From contig NZ_JACSMD010000001.1 in assembly GCF_018618475.1 (NCBI RefSeq), positions 1,426,001 to 1,490,000 of the forward strand: DNA of 64,000 bases, given 5' to 3'. Source of the DNA: Exiguobacterium sp. s122 (lineage in GTDB: Bacteria; Bacillota; Bacilli; Exiguobacteriales; Exiguobacteriaceae). How positions within the stretch are numbered: the first letter of the stretch is position 1; each line of letters opens with the position of its first letter. Both the position numbers and the translations under genes were made by a program. This document shows, piece by piece, positions 51,295 through 61,344 of this stretch. The notes beneath the pieces were generated by a model that was not told where the DNA came from, did no database searches, and saw only the letters and a program-made list of their open reading frames with translations.

Positions 51295-51878
51295 TTGTTC
51301 CTCCGTTGATACTCGACAACATCCTCAAGCGACTGGACGTTATGGTCTTGCCAGACGCGCAAGATTTTGTCCATATACTTGAAGTTACGTACGTTGCGAA
51401 GTTTCGCTTCTCGAAGCGCGGCCAAGACCAACTCTTCGCTAAACCCATCCTCCGTCAACCATCCGACAATCTGCTCGATTTCAAACGGGGTGATCGTCCC
51501 GAATTCACGCTCAAACGTATGAATCAAATTCTCATTCAATGCGTGCGGTGTCTTCGCGGTCACGGCCTCTTCCTCGAGCGCTTCAAACAATGGCAACAAA
51601 CTGTATCGCTCCCCTTCCGCCGAGGCATCAATGGCAATCAATTCTTTTTGCAGCAAGCCGAGCAAAACGGCTCTCGCCTCATGTTCAGCGACGTTCATCC
51701 GCTCCCCGAGCTCGCTCGGAAGCGGCATCTCAATCCCTTCCCCGGTCATTTCGAGCAAGTGTACGATGAGACAAAACTCAACCGGACTAAGGTTCAATCG
51801 GCGTGCGTCCGTGAACAATTTACGTGGCACGACGACCGGGCTCTGTTCAAACAGTTTGATTAGACTATGTGCATTCAT
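51291..51878 (-). CDS. dnaD: Replication initiation/primosome protein DnaD
   Basis: 195 residues. N-terminal winged-helix domain (SPVEFCLIVHLLEMTGEG, PSELGERMNVAEHEARAVL) and the DnaB2-like C-terminal domain (FEREFGTITPFEIEQI, YMDKILRVWQDHNVQ with the YxxxIxxxW motif). Works with DnaB and DnaI in helicase loading. The start is the ATG giving MNAHSLIK after AAAGGATGTG. Confidence 0.95.
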   Translation of the reverse strand: MNAHSLIKLFEQSPVVVPRKLFTDARRLNLSPVEFCLIVHLLEMTGEGIEMPLPSELGERMNVAEHEARAVLLGLLQKELIAIDASAEGERYSLLPLFEALEEEAVTAKTPHALNENLIHTFEREFGTITPFEIEQIVGWLTEDGFSEELVLAALREAKLRNVRNFKYMDKILRVWQDHNVQSLEDVVEYQRRNK

Positions 51879-51903
51879 GGCGCACATCCTTTCTAAACAC
51901 ATC

Positions 51904-51936
51904 AATCGGGGAAGACGTCAAACGTCATCCCCGATT
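51904..51936 (-). terminator. Hairpin between asnS and dnaD
   Basis: AATCGGGG pairs with CCCCGATT and GACGT with ACGTC inside, with a symmetric two-base internal loop. No real T run follows, so it may be an RNA-processing or attenuating hairpin rather than a full stop. Confidence 0.5.
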
Positions 51937-51945
51937 CGGCGATTA

Positions 51946-53247
51946 TTATGGGTGAATGCGGTTCAATAGGCGTGGGAATGGGATGGCTTCACGGATATGT
52001 TCGATGCCGCTAATCCAAGCGACTGTCCGCTCGAGACCGAGCCCAAATCCTGAGTGCGGCACTGAACCGTACTTGCGGAGCTCGAGATACCAGTCGTAGG
52101 CGTCTGTCTCGTCGAGTCCTTCTTTAATGATTTCTTCTTTCAAGCGGTCGTAATCGTCTTCACGTTCCGAGCCACCGATAATCTCGCCATACCCTTCCGG
52201 CGCGATCAAATCGGCACAGAGGACGAGCTCCGGGTTCTCCGGGTCGACTTTCATGTAAAACGGCTTGATTTCTTTTGGCCAGTGGGTGATGAAGACCGGC
52301 TTGTCATGCGCATTTGCGATGGCCGTCTCATGCGGCGCACCGAAGTCGTCTCCGTACTCGATGTCGTCAAATCCTTCAGCCTTCAAGAAGGCAATCGCAT
52401 CCTTATAACGGATTCGCGGGAACGGTGCTTGAACTTTCTCAAGTTTCGACAAGTCACGCCCGAGTAGTTCGAGCTCGACACGGCAGTTATCAAGCGCTGA
52501 CTTGGCGAGGTAGGCCACGTAACGCTCTTGAAGCTCAAGACTCATGTCATGATCGAAAAATGCCATCTCCGGCTCAATCATCCAAAACTCAATCAAGTGA
52601 CGACGTGTCTTCGATTTCTCGGCACGGAACGTCGGTCCGAATGAGAAGACTTTTCCGAGCGCCATCGACGCGGCTTCCATATAGAGCTGTCCTGTTTGAG
52701 ACAAGTAAGCCGGTTGACCGAAGTAGTCCGTCTCGAACAATTCTGTCGTCCCTTCCGGAGCGCTTGACGTGATGATTGGCGGATCGATTTTGACGAATCC
52801 TTCTTGGTTGTAGAACTCGTAGGTCGCCCGGATTAATTCGTTACGCACTTTCATGATCGCATGTTGACGACGTGAGCGGAGCCAGAGGTGACGGTTGTCC
52901 ATCAAAAACTCTGTTCCGTGCTCTTTCGGCGTGATTGGGTAGTCGACCGACTCGGCAATCACTTCCATGTCCGTCACTTCGAGCTCGAAGCCGAGCGGTG
53001 TGCGGCCACCATCTGACTTGACCTTCCCGGTTACCCAGACCGACGTTTCTTGCGTCACACCTTTCGCACGTGCGAACAAATCTTCGGCCACATCCGCTTT
53101 GACGACGACGGCTTGAGCGAACCCGCTCCCGTCACGCAATTGGAGGAACGCGATTTTCCCGCTCGAGCGTTTGTTGGCAATCCACGCCCCAACGCGGACC
53201 GTTTGTCCTTCGTAATCTTTAAATTGGTTGATTGAAATAGTTGTCAT
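51946..53247 (-). CDS. asnS: Asparaginyl-tRNA synthetase
   Basis: 433 residues, class IIb. OB-fold anticodon domain (about 1-105), class II motif 2 around [21 protein letters not shown] and motif 3 [13 protein letters not shown] near the C-terminus. Charges tRNA-Asn. AAAGGA stands eleven bases before the ATG giving MTTISIN; the earlier in-frame ATG lies inside it. No T-box is present upstream, as the gene is internal to an operon. Confidence 0.96.
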   Translation of the reverse strand: MTTISINQFKDYEGQTVRVGAWIANKRSSGKIAFLQLRDGSGFAQAVVVKADVAEDLFARAKGVTQETSVWVTGKVKSDGGRTPLGFELEVTDMEVIAESVDYPITPKEHGTEFLMDNRHLWLRSRRQHAIMKVRNELIRATYEFYNQEGFVKIDPPIITSSAPEGTTELFETDYFGQPAYLSQTGQLYMEAASMALGKVFSFGPTFRAEKSKTRRHLIEFWMIEPEMAFFDHDMSLELQERYVAYLAKSALDNCRVELELLGRDLSKLEKVQAPFPRIRYKDAIAFLKAEGFDDIEYGDDFGAPHETAIANAHDKPVFITHWPKEIKPFYMKVDPENPELVLCADLIAPEGYGEIIGGSEREDDYDRLKEEIIKEGLDETDAYDWYLELRKYGSVPHSGFGLGLERTVAWISGIEHIREAIPFPRLLNRIHP

Positions 53248-53267
53248 TGTCGTTTCCATCCTTTCGC

Positions 53268-54455
53268 TTACCGAGCGTTCTCTTTAATGAATGTCTCTAC
53301 TCGATCAAGCGCTTCTAATACTCGCTTTAACTCCGTCGCATAAGAGAGTCGTACGTAGTCCTCTTGACCAAAGCCTGAGCCCGGGACGAGCGCGACGAAC
53401 GCTTCGCCGAGGACTGCCTCACACCAAGCATCGACTGAGTCGTAGCCGCTCATCAATGCCGCTTCTTTGGCGTTGGCATATAAGTAAAATGCGCCTTGCG
53501 GTTTCAAGCAGGTGATTCCTGGGATTTGAATCAATCGGTTATAGACGATGTCGAGTCGTTCCTCGAACGAAACCCGCATCATCTCGACGTCATCTTGCGG
53601 TCCGTTATACGCTTCGACCGCCGCCGCTTGCGCGATGGACGTCGGGTTCGACGTCGAATGTGACGCGAGGTTCGTCATCGCTTCAATAATCGTGCGGTCA
53701 CCGACAGCATAGCCGATCCGCCATCCTGTCATCGCGTGCGACTTCGACACCCCGTTGATGATGATCGTACGATCACGCATACCTGGAAGTGTGGCAATCG
53801 AGACGAAACGGTCATCGCCATAGACGAGTTTTTCGTAAATCTCATCGCTGACGACGAGTAAATCGTGACGTTTGACAACGTCCGCCAATTCCGCGAGTTC
53901 ATGTTCGGTATAAATCATACCGGTCGGGTTGGACGGGCTGTTTAAAATGACGGCTTTCGTCCGATCCGTAATGGCCGCTTCGAGCGATGCCGGCGTCAAT
54001 TTGAACGACGTCTCTTCCGTCGTCTCGACGTATACGGGTTCTCCGTCCGCGAGTTTCACTTGTTCTGGATAACTGACCCAATATGGGACCGGGATGATGA
54101 CTTCGTCTCCTTCGTCAAGGATCGCTTGGAACAGCGCATATAAGGCATGCTTCGCCCCTGACGCGACCATGACCTCATTCCGTTCAAAGACGAGATTGCT
54201 ATCACGCTTCGTCTTGTCGATAATCGCATCTTTAAGCTCAACCGTACCGCCTGAAGGTGTATATTTTGTATCTCCTTCGCGCGCTGCACGGCAAGCCGCG
54301 TCGATAATTCGGTCGGGCGTATTGAAATCTGGCTCTCCCGCTCCAAGACCGATGACATCTTGTCCTGATGCTTTTAGTGCCTTCGCTTTCGCCGTGATGG
54401 CAAGTGTTGTCGACGGCGTCAATTGTTTAACCCGTTTTGCTAATAGATGTTCCAT
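53268..54455 (-). CDS. aspB: Aspartate aminotransferase AspB-type
   Basis: 395 residues, PLP class I subgroup Ib. [36 protein letters not shown] lysine [15 protein letters not shown] and the C-terminal arginine VRLSYA are all present. Makes aspartate from oxaloacetate. The second ATG (giving MEHLLAKRV) is six bases from AAAGGGGG and preferred. Order ypmB-aspB-asnS-dnaD-nth as in B. subtilis. Confidence 0.95.
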   Translation of the reverse strand: MEHLLAKRVKQLTPSTTLAITAKAKALKASGQDVIGLGAGEPDFNTPDRIIDAACRAAREGDTKYTPSGGTVELKDAIIDKTKRDSNLVFERNEVMVASGAKHALYALFQAILDEGDEVIIPVPYWVSYPEQVKLADGEPVYVETTEETSFKLTPASLEAAITDRTKAVILNSPSNPTGMIYTEHELAELADVVKRHDLLVVSDEIYEKLVYGDDRFVSIATLPGMRDRTIIINGVSKSHAMTGWRIGYAVGDRTIIEAMTNLASHSTSNPTSIAQAAAVEAYNGPQDDVEMMRVSFEERLDIVYNRLIQIPGITCLKPQGAFYLYANAKEAALMSGYDSVDAWCEAVLGEAFVALVPGSGFGQEDYVRLSYATELKRVLEALDRVETFIKENAR

Positions 54456-54471
54456 CGTCATCCCCCTTTGA

Positions 54472-54954
54472 TTATAACGACGCGTCCGTCAATTCGACCC
54501 GTCGGATGAATTCGCCTGTTTGAAGCGTGTAATATGAATACGTATAGGACGCGTTCGCTTTCGTCACGACCTCGACTAAAGCCCGCTCATCAAAACCGTA
54601 TTTGCAACTGACGAGCGTCCCGCCTGTCTCCGCGACAGACGCGTTACAAATTTGATTCAAATCAACGTTCGTTAAGTCCCGAACAACAATAGGTAGGTCT
54701 TCGTCGACCGGAACGAATAAGAGGCGATCGTCGTTCTCGAAGACGACGTACGGCTCTGTACCGTTATAAAGTGTCGCTTGATTCACGACTTCACCAGGTT
54801 GTTCACTGTCAAGACGTTCCCTCGCCTCAACGATCATAGCTTCTTTCGCGCGTTCCGTGTGCCCAATTGTGAACCAATACATACCAGTAAAGACGATGAC
54901 GACACCAATCAGTGCCGTCACGAGTGCGACCACTACTTTTGACTTGCGTGTCAT
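54472..54954 (-). CDS. ypmB: YpmB, DUF5590 membrane-anchored protein
   Basis: 160 residues. Membrane segment at about 8-29 (VVALVTALIGVVIVFTGMYWF), then an extracytoplasmic domain with a PepSY-like look (ERAKEAMIVEARERL, ANASYTYSYYTLQTGEFIRR). Function unknown; the conserved position before aspB identifies it. The ATG overlaps the ypmA stop. Confidence 0.85.
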   Translation of the reverse strand: MTRKSKVVVALVTALIGVVIVFTGMYWFTIGHTERAKEAMIVEARERLDSEQPGEVVNQATLYNGTEPYVVFENDDRLLFVPVDEDLPIVVRDLTNVDLNQICNASVAETGGTLVSCKYGFDERALVEVVTKANASYTYSYYTLQTGEFIRRVELTDASL

Positions 54955-55136
54955 TCCGTCCGATAGATGGTGAATACCATCTCTTCTTTCTTCGGATCAT
55001 TTACTTTTTTCTCTAACGCCAAACCGAACATTAAGTCTTGGCTCTTGAGCGTACGATTTAGCAAGTCGACGATTTTATATACGTCTGCCGTCGGCTCGAT
55101 TCGCACGGTCGCGAGCGTCTCGATATTTGAATTCAT
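54951..55136 (-). CDS. ypmA: YpmA, DUF4264 small protein
   Basis: 61 residues beginning MNSNIETLATVRI after a strong GAAGGAGGATGG. Conserved DUF4264 features: VYKIVDLLNRTLKSQDLMFGLAL and a C-terminal VFTIYRTE. Function unknown. Between dinG and ypmB as in B. subtilis. Confidence 0.85.
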   Translation of the reverse strand: MNSNIETLATVRIEPTADVYKIVDLLNRTLKSQDLMFGLALEKKVNDPKKEEMVFTIYRTE

Positions 55137-55199
55137 GGTCCATCCTCCTTCAAACACTATACCCATCATTATAAAACGATAATTTCTTCATGCCTAGCG

Positions 55200-58010
55200 T
55201 TATCTGTCATTTCCTAGACTGGTGTTTGCTTTGTCGTCCAAAAAAAGTTCAAGTTCGGCGAGCGCCGTCTCAATCGGACCCTCAATGCGGTCGACGGCAG
55301 GCAGACTGTTCAAGAACTGTTTACCGTAACGTGTCGTCTCGACACGTCGATCGAAGACAAAGATCGCACCGTAATCATCTTTTGAACGAATCAGGCGGCC
55401 GACGCCTTGTTTGAAGCGAATGACGGCTTGCGGTAGAGACAGTTCAAAAAATGAGGACTTTCCGGTCGCCTCAATCTTCTCGGCCCGGGCTTGCATGACC
55501 GGTTGGTCCGGCGGTGCGAACGGGAGTCGGACAATGATGAGACACGTGAGCGCTTCACCTGGAATATCAACGCCCTCCCAAAAGCTCGCTGTTCCAAATA
55601 AAATCGATTGGTCGATGCGCTTGAACTGTTTCGTCAAGCGACTTCTTGACCCGCCACTGACACCTTGGGCGAGGAGCGTGTATGCTTCGTCGAGTTGGTC
55701 TTTCACCGCCTCATGTGTCAGACGCAACAGCTCGTTAGAGGTGAATAAGACGAGCATGCGCCCTTTCGTGACGTTGGCGATTTTCGCGATGGCGTCCGCC
55801 GTCTGTTCGACGAACTGCGGGAGCGGGACCTCATTGATGAGCGGGAGGTCGGACGGGACGAACAGTTTCGCCTGTCGTTTGAAGTCAAACGGTGAAGGCA
55901 AGACGATTCGCCGTACGTCTTCGCCGTCTAATCCGAGTCGACGCTCGATAAAACCGAATCGACCCGAGACGGTCATCGTCGCCGACGTCAAAATCGTCGG
56001 ACGTTTGTTGAACAGGCGCTCATGGAGCAGCGGTCCAATCTCGACCGGTTGCGTGTAAACCGAAGTCAGTTTTCGGTTCGCTAGGTTCAGCTCGACCCAA
56101 CTGACTGAATCATCATCCCGGGCGAGCATCGTCTCGAACACGACGCTCTCAAGTTCGCGCACATCCCCGATGAATGCCTTAAAATCGGCGATGACGGCCC
56201 GTTGCTTGAACGTCATATGTTCTTTGTGTTCGTCGAGGAGACGGTGCATTTGCCGCAACGACATCCGTAGCGTCCGCAGTTTTGATTCAAGTCGTTTCGC
56301 GACCTCGCGAATCGGCTGGAACACGATTCCTTCCCGTTCGAAGCGTACCGTTTGGCGCTGCTCTTTCTTCTTGCCAAGTGAATGGAGCGCCGTCAATAAA
56401 TCATCGAGTTCTGCCTCGACGCCCGCGAGTGCGACGTCCGTGTCGCGGCTGAACGCCTCCGTCTCTTCAGACACCGACGTCAAATCGGCGAGTTGCAACA
56501 GGCGGGAATGGAACTTCGCGTCCGCCCCGTATCCGAACCATTTGAAGACGCGGTCGAATTGAAGCGCATCGAACGTCACCCCAAAGTGGTGCGATGCGAC
56601 TTCTTCTACTTGATGCGCCTCATCGAGGACGAGCGGCGTATCGGTCGGTAAAATTCCAGCCTGGTGTTGCAAGTCAGAAAATAAGAGCGCATGGTTTGTC
56701 ACGATGATGTCCGCTTCTTTCGAACGCAAGACGGCACGCGTGAAGAAGTCACGGCTATACCATGGATCGAAGCGGCCAAATTCCGAGGCAGCGTCCGCTT
56801 GAATGAGGCGCTTAAAGGAGGCGGGCCCTTGCGTGGCCGCTCCAGGAAGAGACAACTCTTCCAAATCCCCTGTTTCCGTTTCCGTCAACCAAACAAGCAC
56901 CATCGCCTTGCACATGCCCGTGAGAAGTCCATCCGTCTTCTCTTCAAGGATTGCCTCGAATTTCCGTAAATCGATGTAATTGCGGCGACCTTTCAACAGC
57001 GTGAACGCCACTTCTGGGAAAATCGCCTGTAAAATCGGCAAGTCCCGCGTGAGTAGTTGTTCTTGCAATTGAATCGTATGTGTACTGACGACGACGGGAC
57101 GTTTCGTCTCGAGCGCGTGGTGCGCGCTCGGAATCAAATAGGCGAGCGTTTTACCTGTACCGGTTCCTGCCTCGACCAACAGCGTCGCCTCGTCGTCAAG
57201 TGCTTTATAAACGTGGCGCATCATCTCGAACTGGCTTTGTCGCGGCTCGAACTGATGGAACAACGCCGGAAGCGTCTCTTCAATCGTTCGATGTAAAAAC
57301 GGCTCGAACGGTTCACGCTCGACGGCTTCGACGTGCGAATCGATCAGACGGCGAAGCGCGATTTTCCGATGAATGTCATAATTCGTCTCATCCTCCGGTC
57401 GGATGCCGACCTCGACAATCAGATCGTCTAATAGCGGTTCGACGTTGCTCGTCCACGATTCCGACAGGCGACGGAGTTGTTTGAGTGTCACGACCGGCAA
57501 TGCACGGAGCCGCTCCACTTGGCGAATGAATAGCTCCGCCGTCGCCTCGGCGTCACTGAGTGCACGGTGCGCATCTGTGTGGACAAGATCGAACGTCTCG
57601 GCGAGCGCCTCGAGGGCGTGGCTCTCTAACGTCGGGTACAGGATGCGAGCCAGCTCGACCGTGTCGATGGCGCGTCCTTCAAAGCGCATATACCCGGCTT
57701 GTTCCATGCATTCATTCAAAAAATTCAAATCAAAGGTCACGTTGTGGGCGACAAAAATACGACCGTCCAAACGCTTCCATATTTCAGGGATCACTTCTTC
57801 AAATGTCGGGGCATCCGCCACATCATCATCGGTGATCGTCGTCAACTGCGTGATAAAGGGTGGGATTGGACGACTCGGTCGAATCAAGGTACTGTAGCGC
57901 TCAATCACTTCACTCCCTTGTACGACTACCGCCGCGAACTCAATCAGTTCGTCGCCCGATTTGACGGAATGACCGGTCGTCTCTAAATCCACTATCACAT
58001 AAGTGTCCAT
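55200..58010 (-). CDS. dinG: DinG-type ATP-dependent helicase with 3'-5' exonuclease domain
   Basis: 936 residues. DEDDh exonuclease domain first (about 1-170: YVIVDLETTG, HNVTFDLNFL, HRALSDAEAT), then an XPD/DinG-like helicase: EAGTGTGKTLAYLIP (I), LVLDEAHQVEEVA (DEAH), GTASFWEGVDIPG and QGVGRLIRSKDDYG (VI). No four-cysteine iron-sulfur insertion is evident, as in other Firmicute DinG. The start is uncertain: ATG at 58010 with GGGATGG upstream is preferred over the ATG nine bases earlier. Confidence 0.94.
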   Translation of the reverse strand: MDTYVIVDLETTGHSVKSGDELIEFAAVVVQGSEVIERYSTLIRPSRPIPPFITQLTTITDDDVADAPTFEEVIPEIWKRLDGRIFVAHNVTFDLNFLNECMEQAGYMRFEGRAIDTVELARILYPTLESHALEALAETFDLVHTDAHRALSDAEATAELFIRQVERLRALPVVTLKQLRRLSESWTSNVEPLLDDLIVEVGIRPEDETNYDIHRKIALRRLIDSHVEAVEREPFEPFLHRTIEETLPALFHQFEPRQSQFEMMRHVYKALDDEATLLVEAGTGTGKTLAYLIPSAHHALETKRPVVVSTHTIQLQEQLLTRDLPILQAIFPEVAFTLLKGRRNYIDLRKFEAILEEKTDGLLTGMCKAMVLVWLTETETGDLEELSLPGAATQGPASFKRLIQADAASEFGRFDPWYSRDFFTRAVLRSKEADIIVTNHALLFSDLQHQAGILPTDTPLVLDEAHQVEEVASHHFGVTFDALQFDRVFKWFGYGADAKFHSRLLQLADLTSVSEETEAFSRDTDVALAGVEAELDDLLTALHSLGKKKEQRQTVRFEREGIVFQPIREVAKRLESKLRTLRMSLRQMHRLLDEHKEHMTFKQRAVIADFKAFIGDVRELESVVFETMLARDDDSVSWVELNLANRKLTSVYTQPVEIGPLLHERLFNKRPTILTSATMTVSGRFGFIERRLGLDGEDVRRIVLPSPFDFKRQAKLFVPSDLPLINEVPLPQFVEQTADAIAKIANVTKGRMLVLFTSNELLRLTHEAVKDQLDEAYTLLAQGVSGGSRSRLTKQFKRIDQSILFGTASFWEGVDIPGEALTCLIIVRLPFAPPDQPVMQARAEKIEATGKSSFFELSLPQAVIRFKQGVGRLIRSKDDYGAIFVFDRRVETTRYGKQFLNSLPAVDRIEGPIETALAELELFLDDKANTSLGNDR

Positions 58011-58055
58011 AACATCCATCCCATCTTCGGCACGCGCGTGCTTGCTATCTGTCTC

Positions 58056-58064
58056 ATCTTACCA
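58056..58064 (-). promoter_or_regulatory. Extended -10 promoter of the dinG operon
   Basis: Minus-strand TGGTAAGAT is an extended -10 element (TG-N-TATAAT-like) placed after the panD terminator and about 46 bases before dinG. No good -35 is visible. Confidence 0.4.
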
Positions 58065-58075
58065 TAGAACGAAAG

Positions 58076-58114
58076 ACGAAAAAACGGGGACGCCTCTACT
58101 AGACACCCCCGTTT
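58076..58114 (-). terminator. Terminator of the panBCD operon
   Basis: AAACGGGG (58082-58089) pairs with CCCCGTTT (58107-58114), with partial pairing inside and a six-base T run on the minus strand. Confidence 0.75.
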
Positions 58115-58117
58115 GCC

Positions 58118-58501
58118 TCACAATACTGTATGTGCAATCTCTTCATAGAGTAGCTGGTCAACCTCGTTGCGCTCATTCAAGACGGCTACTTTTGGACGAT
58201 GCGTTTTCGCTTCTTCCGCTGTCATTTGACCGTACGCCATGATGATGACGACGTCACCGACTTGGAAATGGCGGGCAGCGGCACCGTTCAAACAAATGAC
58301 ACCCGAGCCCCGTTCACCTTTGATGACGTACGTCTCGATGCGGGCGCCATTATGGTTGTTCGTGATGTGGACGTGTTCATTTTCCATGATGCCGACCGCA
58401 TCCATCAAATCCTCATCGATAGTGATGGAGCCGACGTAATGCAAGTTCGCCTCCGTAACGGTCGCTTTGTGCAATTTCGCGTGCATAAATGTTCGAATCA
58501 T
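58118..58501 (-). CDS. panD: Aspartate 1-decarboxylase proenzyme
   Basis: 127 residues, the B. subtilis length. Makes beta-alanine for pantothenate. Self-cleavage at Gly-Ser in [16 protein letters not shown] creates the pyruvoyl group on Ser25. [14 protein letters not shown] is conserved. The ATG giving MIRTFMHAK is nine bases after GAGAGG; earlier in-frame starts overlap that sequence. Five bases after panC. Confidence 0.96.
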   Translation of the reverse strand: MIRTFMHAKLHKATVTEANLHYVGSITIDEDLMDAVGIMENEHVHITNNHNGARIETYVIKGERGSGVICLNGAAARHFQVGDVVIIMAYGQMTAEEAKTHRPKVAVLNERNEVDQLLYEEIAHTVL

Positions 58502-58506
58502 TCGAT

Positions 58507-59337
58507 TCATCCTCTCTTCCAAATCACGTTATCAATCAGGCGGGCCCGTTCGAACTGCACCGCCACAGCAATCAATAGTTCGGCCGATGCCGAGGTCGCC
58601 TCGGTCAACGTCGGATAGTCTTTCACTTCGACGTAGTCGATCGCGCTGTTCGGAATCGTGCGCAATCGGTCTTCAAGGCGTGCTTTCACTAGTTGAATCG
58701 TCTGCCCGTTTGCAAGCGCCTCGCGCGCGTCGGTCAAGGCGCGGTTGATTTCGCTCGCATCTGACTTCTCGGCGTCTGAGAGATAGACGTTACGAGACGA
58801 TTTCGCTAGGCCGGACGGTTCACGAATAATTGGACAGCGTCGAATCTCGACCGGGACGAAATAGTCCCGGACGTAACCTTCAATCAAGGCGACTTGTTGC
58901 GCATCTTTCAATCCGAAATAAGCGCGCGTTGGACGGACGAGATTAAACAGTTTCGACACAACGGTCAAGACGCCATCGAAATGACCGGGACGACTCGCGC
59001 CGCATAACACATCCGCACCCGTCCGTACCGTCACACGTGCCATGTCGAGCGGATACATCGTCTCCGTGTTCGGGTAGAACAAGACGTCGACACCCGCCTC
59101 ACGGGCAAGCGCTTCGTCCCGCTTAAAGTCACGCGGGTAACGGTCAAGGTCTTCGTTTGGTCCGAACTGGGTCGGGTTGACGAAGATGCTCATGACGACG
59201 AAATCGTTCTCGGCTTTGGCCGCCTCGACGAGACTAAGGTGCCCTTCATGTAAATAACCCATCGTTGGGACAAAACCGATTGTACCGACATCTGTCAACA
59301 ATGTTTGTAACGCGTTCGGGGTCGTGACAATCTTCAT
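58507..59337 (-). CDS. panC: Pantothenate synthetase
   Basis: 276 residues. Nucleotidyltransferase fold with [15 protein letters not shown] (HIGH-like), [27 protein letters not shown] and [15 protein letters not shown] (KMSKS-like). Joins pantoate and beta-alanine with ATP. The ATG overlaps the panB stop. Confidence 0.97.
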   Translation of the reverse strand: MKIVTTPNALQTLLTDVGTIGFVPTMGYLHEGHLSLVEAAKAENDFVVMSIFVNPTQFGPNEDLDRYPRDFKRDEALAREAGVDVLFYPNTETMYPLDMARVTVRTGADVLCGASRPGHFDGVLTVVSKLFNLVRPTRAYFGLKDAQQVALIEGYVRDYFVPVEIRRCPIIREPSGLAKSSRNVYLSDAEKSDASEINRALTDAREALANGQTIQLVKARLEDRLRTIPNSAIDYVEVKDYPTLTEATSASAELLIAVAVQFERARLIDNVIWKRG

Positions 59338-60170
59338 GCTTTGCCCCCATAGAGCGAATCAAGGAGCGTCTCATCCATCGTGAACGTATGGCGCTCGAGC
59401 GGGAACGACCCGTCCTTCGTTGACTCGACGTAATGACGGATTGCCGTCGTCGCCACTTCGTTTACATCCGCATACGCTTCGACGAACTTCGGCAGCCGGT
59501 CGACTCCGTATTTCAAGATGTCGTGATATACGAGCACTTGCCCGTCCACATCGGCACCGGCACCGATTCCGATGACCGGGATTGTAAGTGCTTCCGCAAT
59601 CTTCTTCGCGAGCTGGTGCGGCACACATTCCAACACGAGCATCTTCGCACCGACGCGCTCAGCCTCGAGACTATCGGCAATCAATTGCTCGGCATCTTCG
59701 AGTGACTTACCCTGTACTTTATAGCCTTCGAGCACGCCGACGGATTGCGGCGTCAAGCCGAGATGGGCAACACACGGCATGCCGACTTTCGTCAGCCGTT
59801 CGATCGTCTCGAGTACTTCGCCCGCTCCTTCGAGTTTGACAGCGTCGGCTTGGCCGTCTTGGAACAAGGATGCGGCCGCTTGGAGCGTCCGGTCAAAATC
59901 CCCGTGATAAGTCGCAAACGGCATATCGACAACGACGAACGTGTCACGTGCCCCGCGGCGTACCGCCTTGGCGTGATGAATCATGTCTGCCGTCGTTACC
60001 GGAATCGTCGAGTCATAGCCGAGCACGACCATCCCGAGTGAATCCCCGACCAAGATGATGTCGACACCAGCGGCCTCGGCGAGTTTTGCCGACGGATAGT
60101 CGTAGGCGGTCAACATGACCAATTTCTCTTCTTGTTTCATCTTTTTGAGTAGTGATGTCATCGTGTGCAT
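59334..60170 (-). CDS. panB: 3-methyl-2-oxobutanoate hydroxymethyltransferase
   Basis: 278 residues, TIM barrel. [28 protein letters not shown] and [11 protein letters not shown] carry the magnesium aspartates; [21 protein letters not shown] is conserved. First step of pantoate synthesis. GGAGGAG precedes the ATG giving [10 protein letters not shown]. First gene of panBCD behind a leader of about 180 bases. Confidence 0.97.
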   Translation of the reverse strand: MHTMTSLLKKMKQEEKLVMLTAYDYPSAKLAEAAGVDIILVGDSLGMVVLGYDSTIPVTTADMIHHAKAVRRGARDTFVVVDMPFATYHGDFDRTLQAAASLFQDGQADAVKLEGAGEVLETIERLTKVGMPCVAHLGLTPQSVGVLEGYKVQGKSLEDAEQLIADSLEAERVGAKMLVLECVPHQLAKKIAEALTIPVIGIGAGADVDGQVLVYHDILKYGVDRLPKFVEAYADVNEVATTAIRHYVESTKDGSFPLERHTFTMDETLLDSLYGGKA

Positions 60171-60202
60171 AAGTTCTCCTCCTAAATGGGAGACAGGAAA
60201 GT

Positions 60203-60232
60203 AAAAGCGCCTTCTTATCGACAAGAAGGCGC
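60203..60232 (-). terminator. Terminator-like hairpin directly before panB
   Basis: GCGCCTTCTT (60207-60216) pairs perfectly with AAGAAGGCGC (60223-60232) around a six-base loop, followed on the minus strand by TTTTAC. It ends 33 bases before the panB start codon, inside the leader transcript, so it looks like the output switch of an attenuator. Confidence 0.65.
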
Positions 60233-60319
60233 ACGAAAGCAAACTCAATGATTGAGTGTCCTTCTGTCCCTGTCAAAATGATCAAGGCAGACAATAAAAT
60301 GTGAGTGACGGTCTGCAGT

Positions 60320-60349
60320 CCGGTACACTTCGCGAGCGATAGCGTCCGG
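60320..60349 (-). ncRNA. Candidate pan RNA motif hairpin in the panBCD leader
   Basis: On the minus strand the RNA folds as an outer CCGG/CCGG stem, a middle ACGCU/AGUGU stem, an inner UCG/CGA stem and a CUCG loop. One single adenosine is bulged on each side. A stem-loop with two conserved bulged adenosines upstream of panB is the description of the published pan motif in Firmicutes and other phyla. It lies at the very start of the predicted transcript and a terminator-like hairpin follows. A second tandem copy was not seen. Confidence 0.55.
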
Positions 60350-60356
60350 CACATTC

Positions 60357-60385
60357 ATTATAGACCACGCACCGCTTTCATTCAA
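60357..60385 (-). promoter_or_regulatory. SigA promoter of the panBCD operon
   Basis: Minus-strand TTGAAT (60380-60385), 17-base spacer, perfect TATAAT (60357-60362). It overlaps the birA stop codon. Transcription would start near 60350, at the foot of the candidate pan hairpin. Confidence 0.75.
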
Positions 60386-61344
60386 TCATTCCAAACTGCG
60401 ATTTCCGCTGAGTAAATCGGTTCGACTCCGGCTTCCGTCTCAAGTAGTAGCGCGCCTTCTGGTGAGATGCCACGCATGACGCCAGTCTTCGTCTTTCCAG
60501 CCGTCTTTAAAGAGATGGTCTCGTTGAGATAGGCGGCGTTTTGGAGCCAATGTTCCTGGATTGGACGAAATCCCGTCTCAAGAAACAGCTCGTACTCGGA
60601 CTCGAGATCTTCTAACAAACGAGCGAGCAATTCGCTCCGACGATGGATGACGCCTGTCTCTCGCTTCAGTGACGTTGCCCGATGAAGCAGTTCCTCTGGA
60701 ATCGTGTCACCGTTGACGTTGAAGCCGAAGCCGAGGATGACGGCTTGAATCCGGTCGCCCTCCGTCTGCATTTCGGTCAGGATGCCTCCGATTTTTTTCC
60801 CGTTCAACAGCAGGTCGTTGGGCCACTTGATCGTCGCGTCGATGCCTTCCCGTTGGAGTGAACGCGCGAACGCGCTCGCTGCCATGAGGGTCAACTTCGA
60901 CGCGTCACGAATCGGTAATTCCGGGCGCAAGATGATACTCGCTGCGATGTTGACTCGGCTCGGATTGTACCAGTTGCGACCGAGTTGCCCCCGGCCGGCC
61001 GTCTGTTCTTCACTGATGACAATCGTTCCTTCCATCGCTCCGCGTTGAGCAAGTTCATGTGCGATCCGTTGCGTCGTGTCGACTTGGTCGTAGGCATGAA
61101 CGTGTTGCCCGAAGCGTCCCCGTCGAACGGACACGAACGCCGTCTCGTCAAAACGGTCATTTTGTTCAAGTAATTGATACCCTTTTCGTGGAATCGTCTC
61201 GATGGCGTAACCGTCTTGTTTTAACGTTTCGATATGCTTCCAAATAGTGGTACGTGAAATATTTAATTGCCGGGCCAATTCTTGCCCGCTCCAGACCGCC
61301 CCGTCTTGTAAGAGGCTTAAGACTCTACCTCGTGTCGAAGCCAT
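60382..61344 (-). CDS. birA: Biotin protein ligase / biotin operon repressor
   Basis: 320 residues, group II with an N-terminal winged helix (about 1-60: GQELARQLNISRTTIWKHIETLKQ), catalytic domain with biotin loop GRGQLGRNWYN and KWPNDLLLNGKKIGGIL, and a C-terminal SH3-like domain. Biotinylates carboxylases and represses biotin genes. The ATG giving MASTRGRV is seven bases after AGGAGG. It overlaps cca by 28 bases. Confidence 0.96.
   Translation of the reverse strand: MASTRGRVLSLLQDGAVWSGQELARQLNISRTTIWKHIETLKQDGYAIETIPRKGYQLLEQNDRFDETAFVSVRRGRFGQHVHAYDQVDTTQRIAHELAQRGAMEGTIVISEEQTAGRGQLGRNWYNPSRVNIAASIILRPELPIRDASKLTLMAASAFARSLQREGIDATIKWPNDLLLNGKKIGGILTEMQTEGDRIQAVILGFGFNVNGDTIPEELLHRATSLKRETGVIHRRSELLARLLEDLESEYELFLETGFRPIQEHWLQNAAYLNETISLKTAGKTKTGVMRGISPEGALLLETEAGVEPIYSAEIAVWND

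Noticed and set aside
58030-58041. GCACGCGCGTGC palindrome before dinG
   Set aside because: Alternating CG sequence gives palindromes easily; it lies between start point and start codon with no other copy noted.
60171-60381. T-box riboswitch before panB
   Set aside because: No AGGGTGGNACCGCG-type antiterminator core; the pan-like hairpin explains the structure better.
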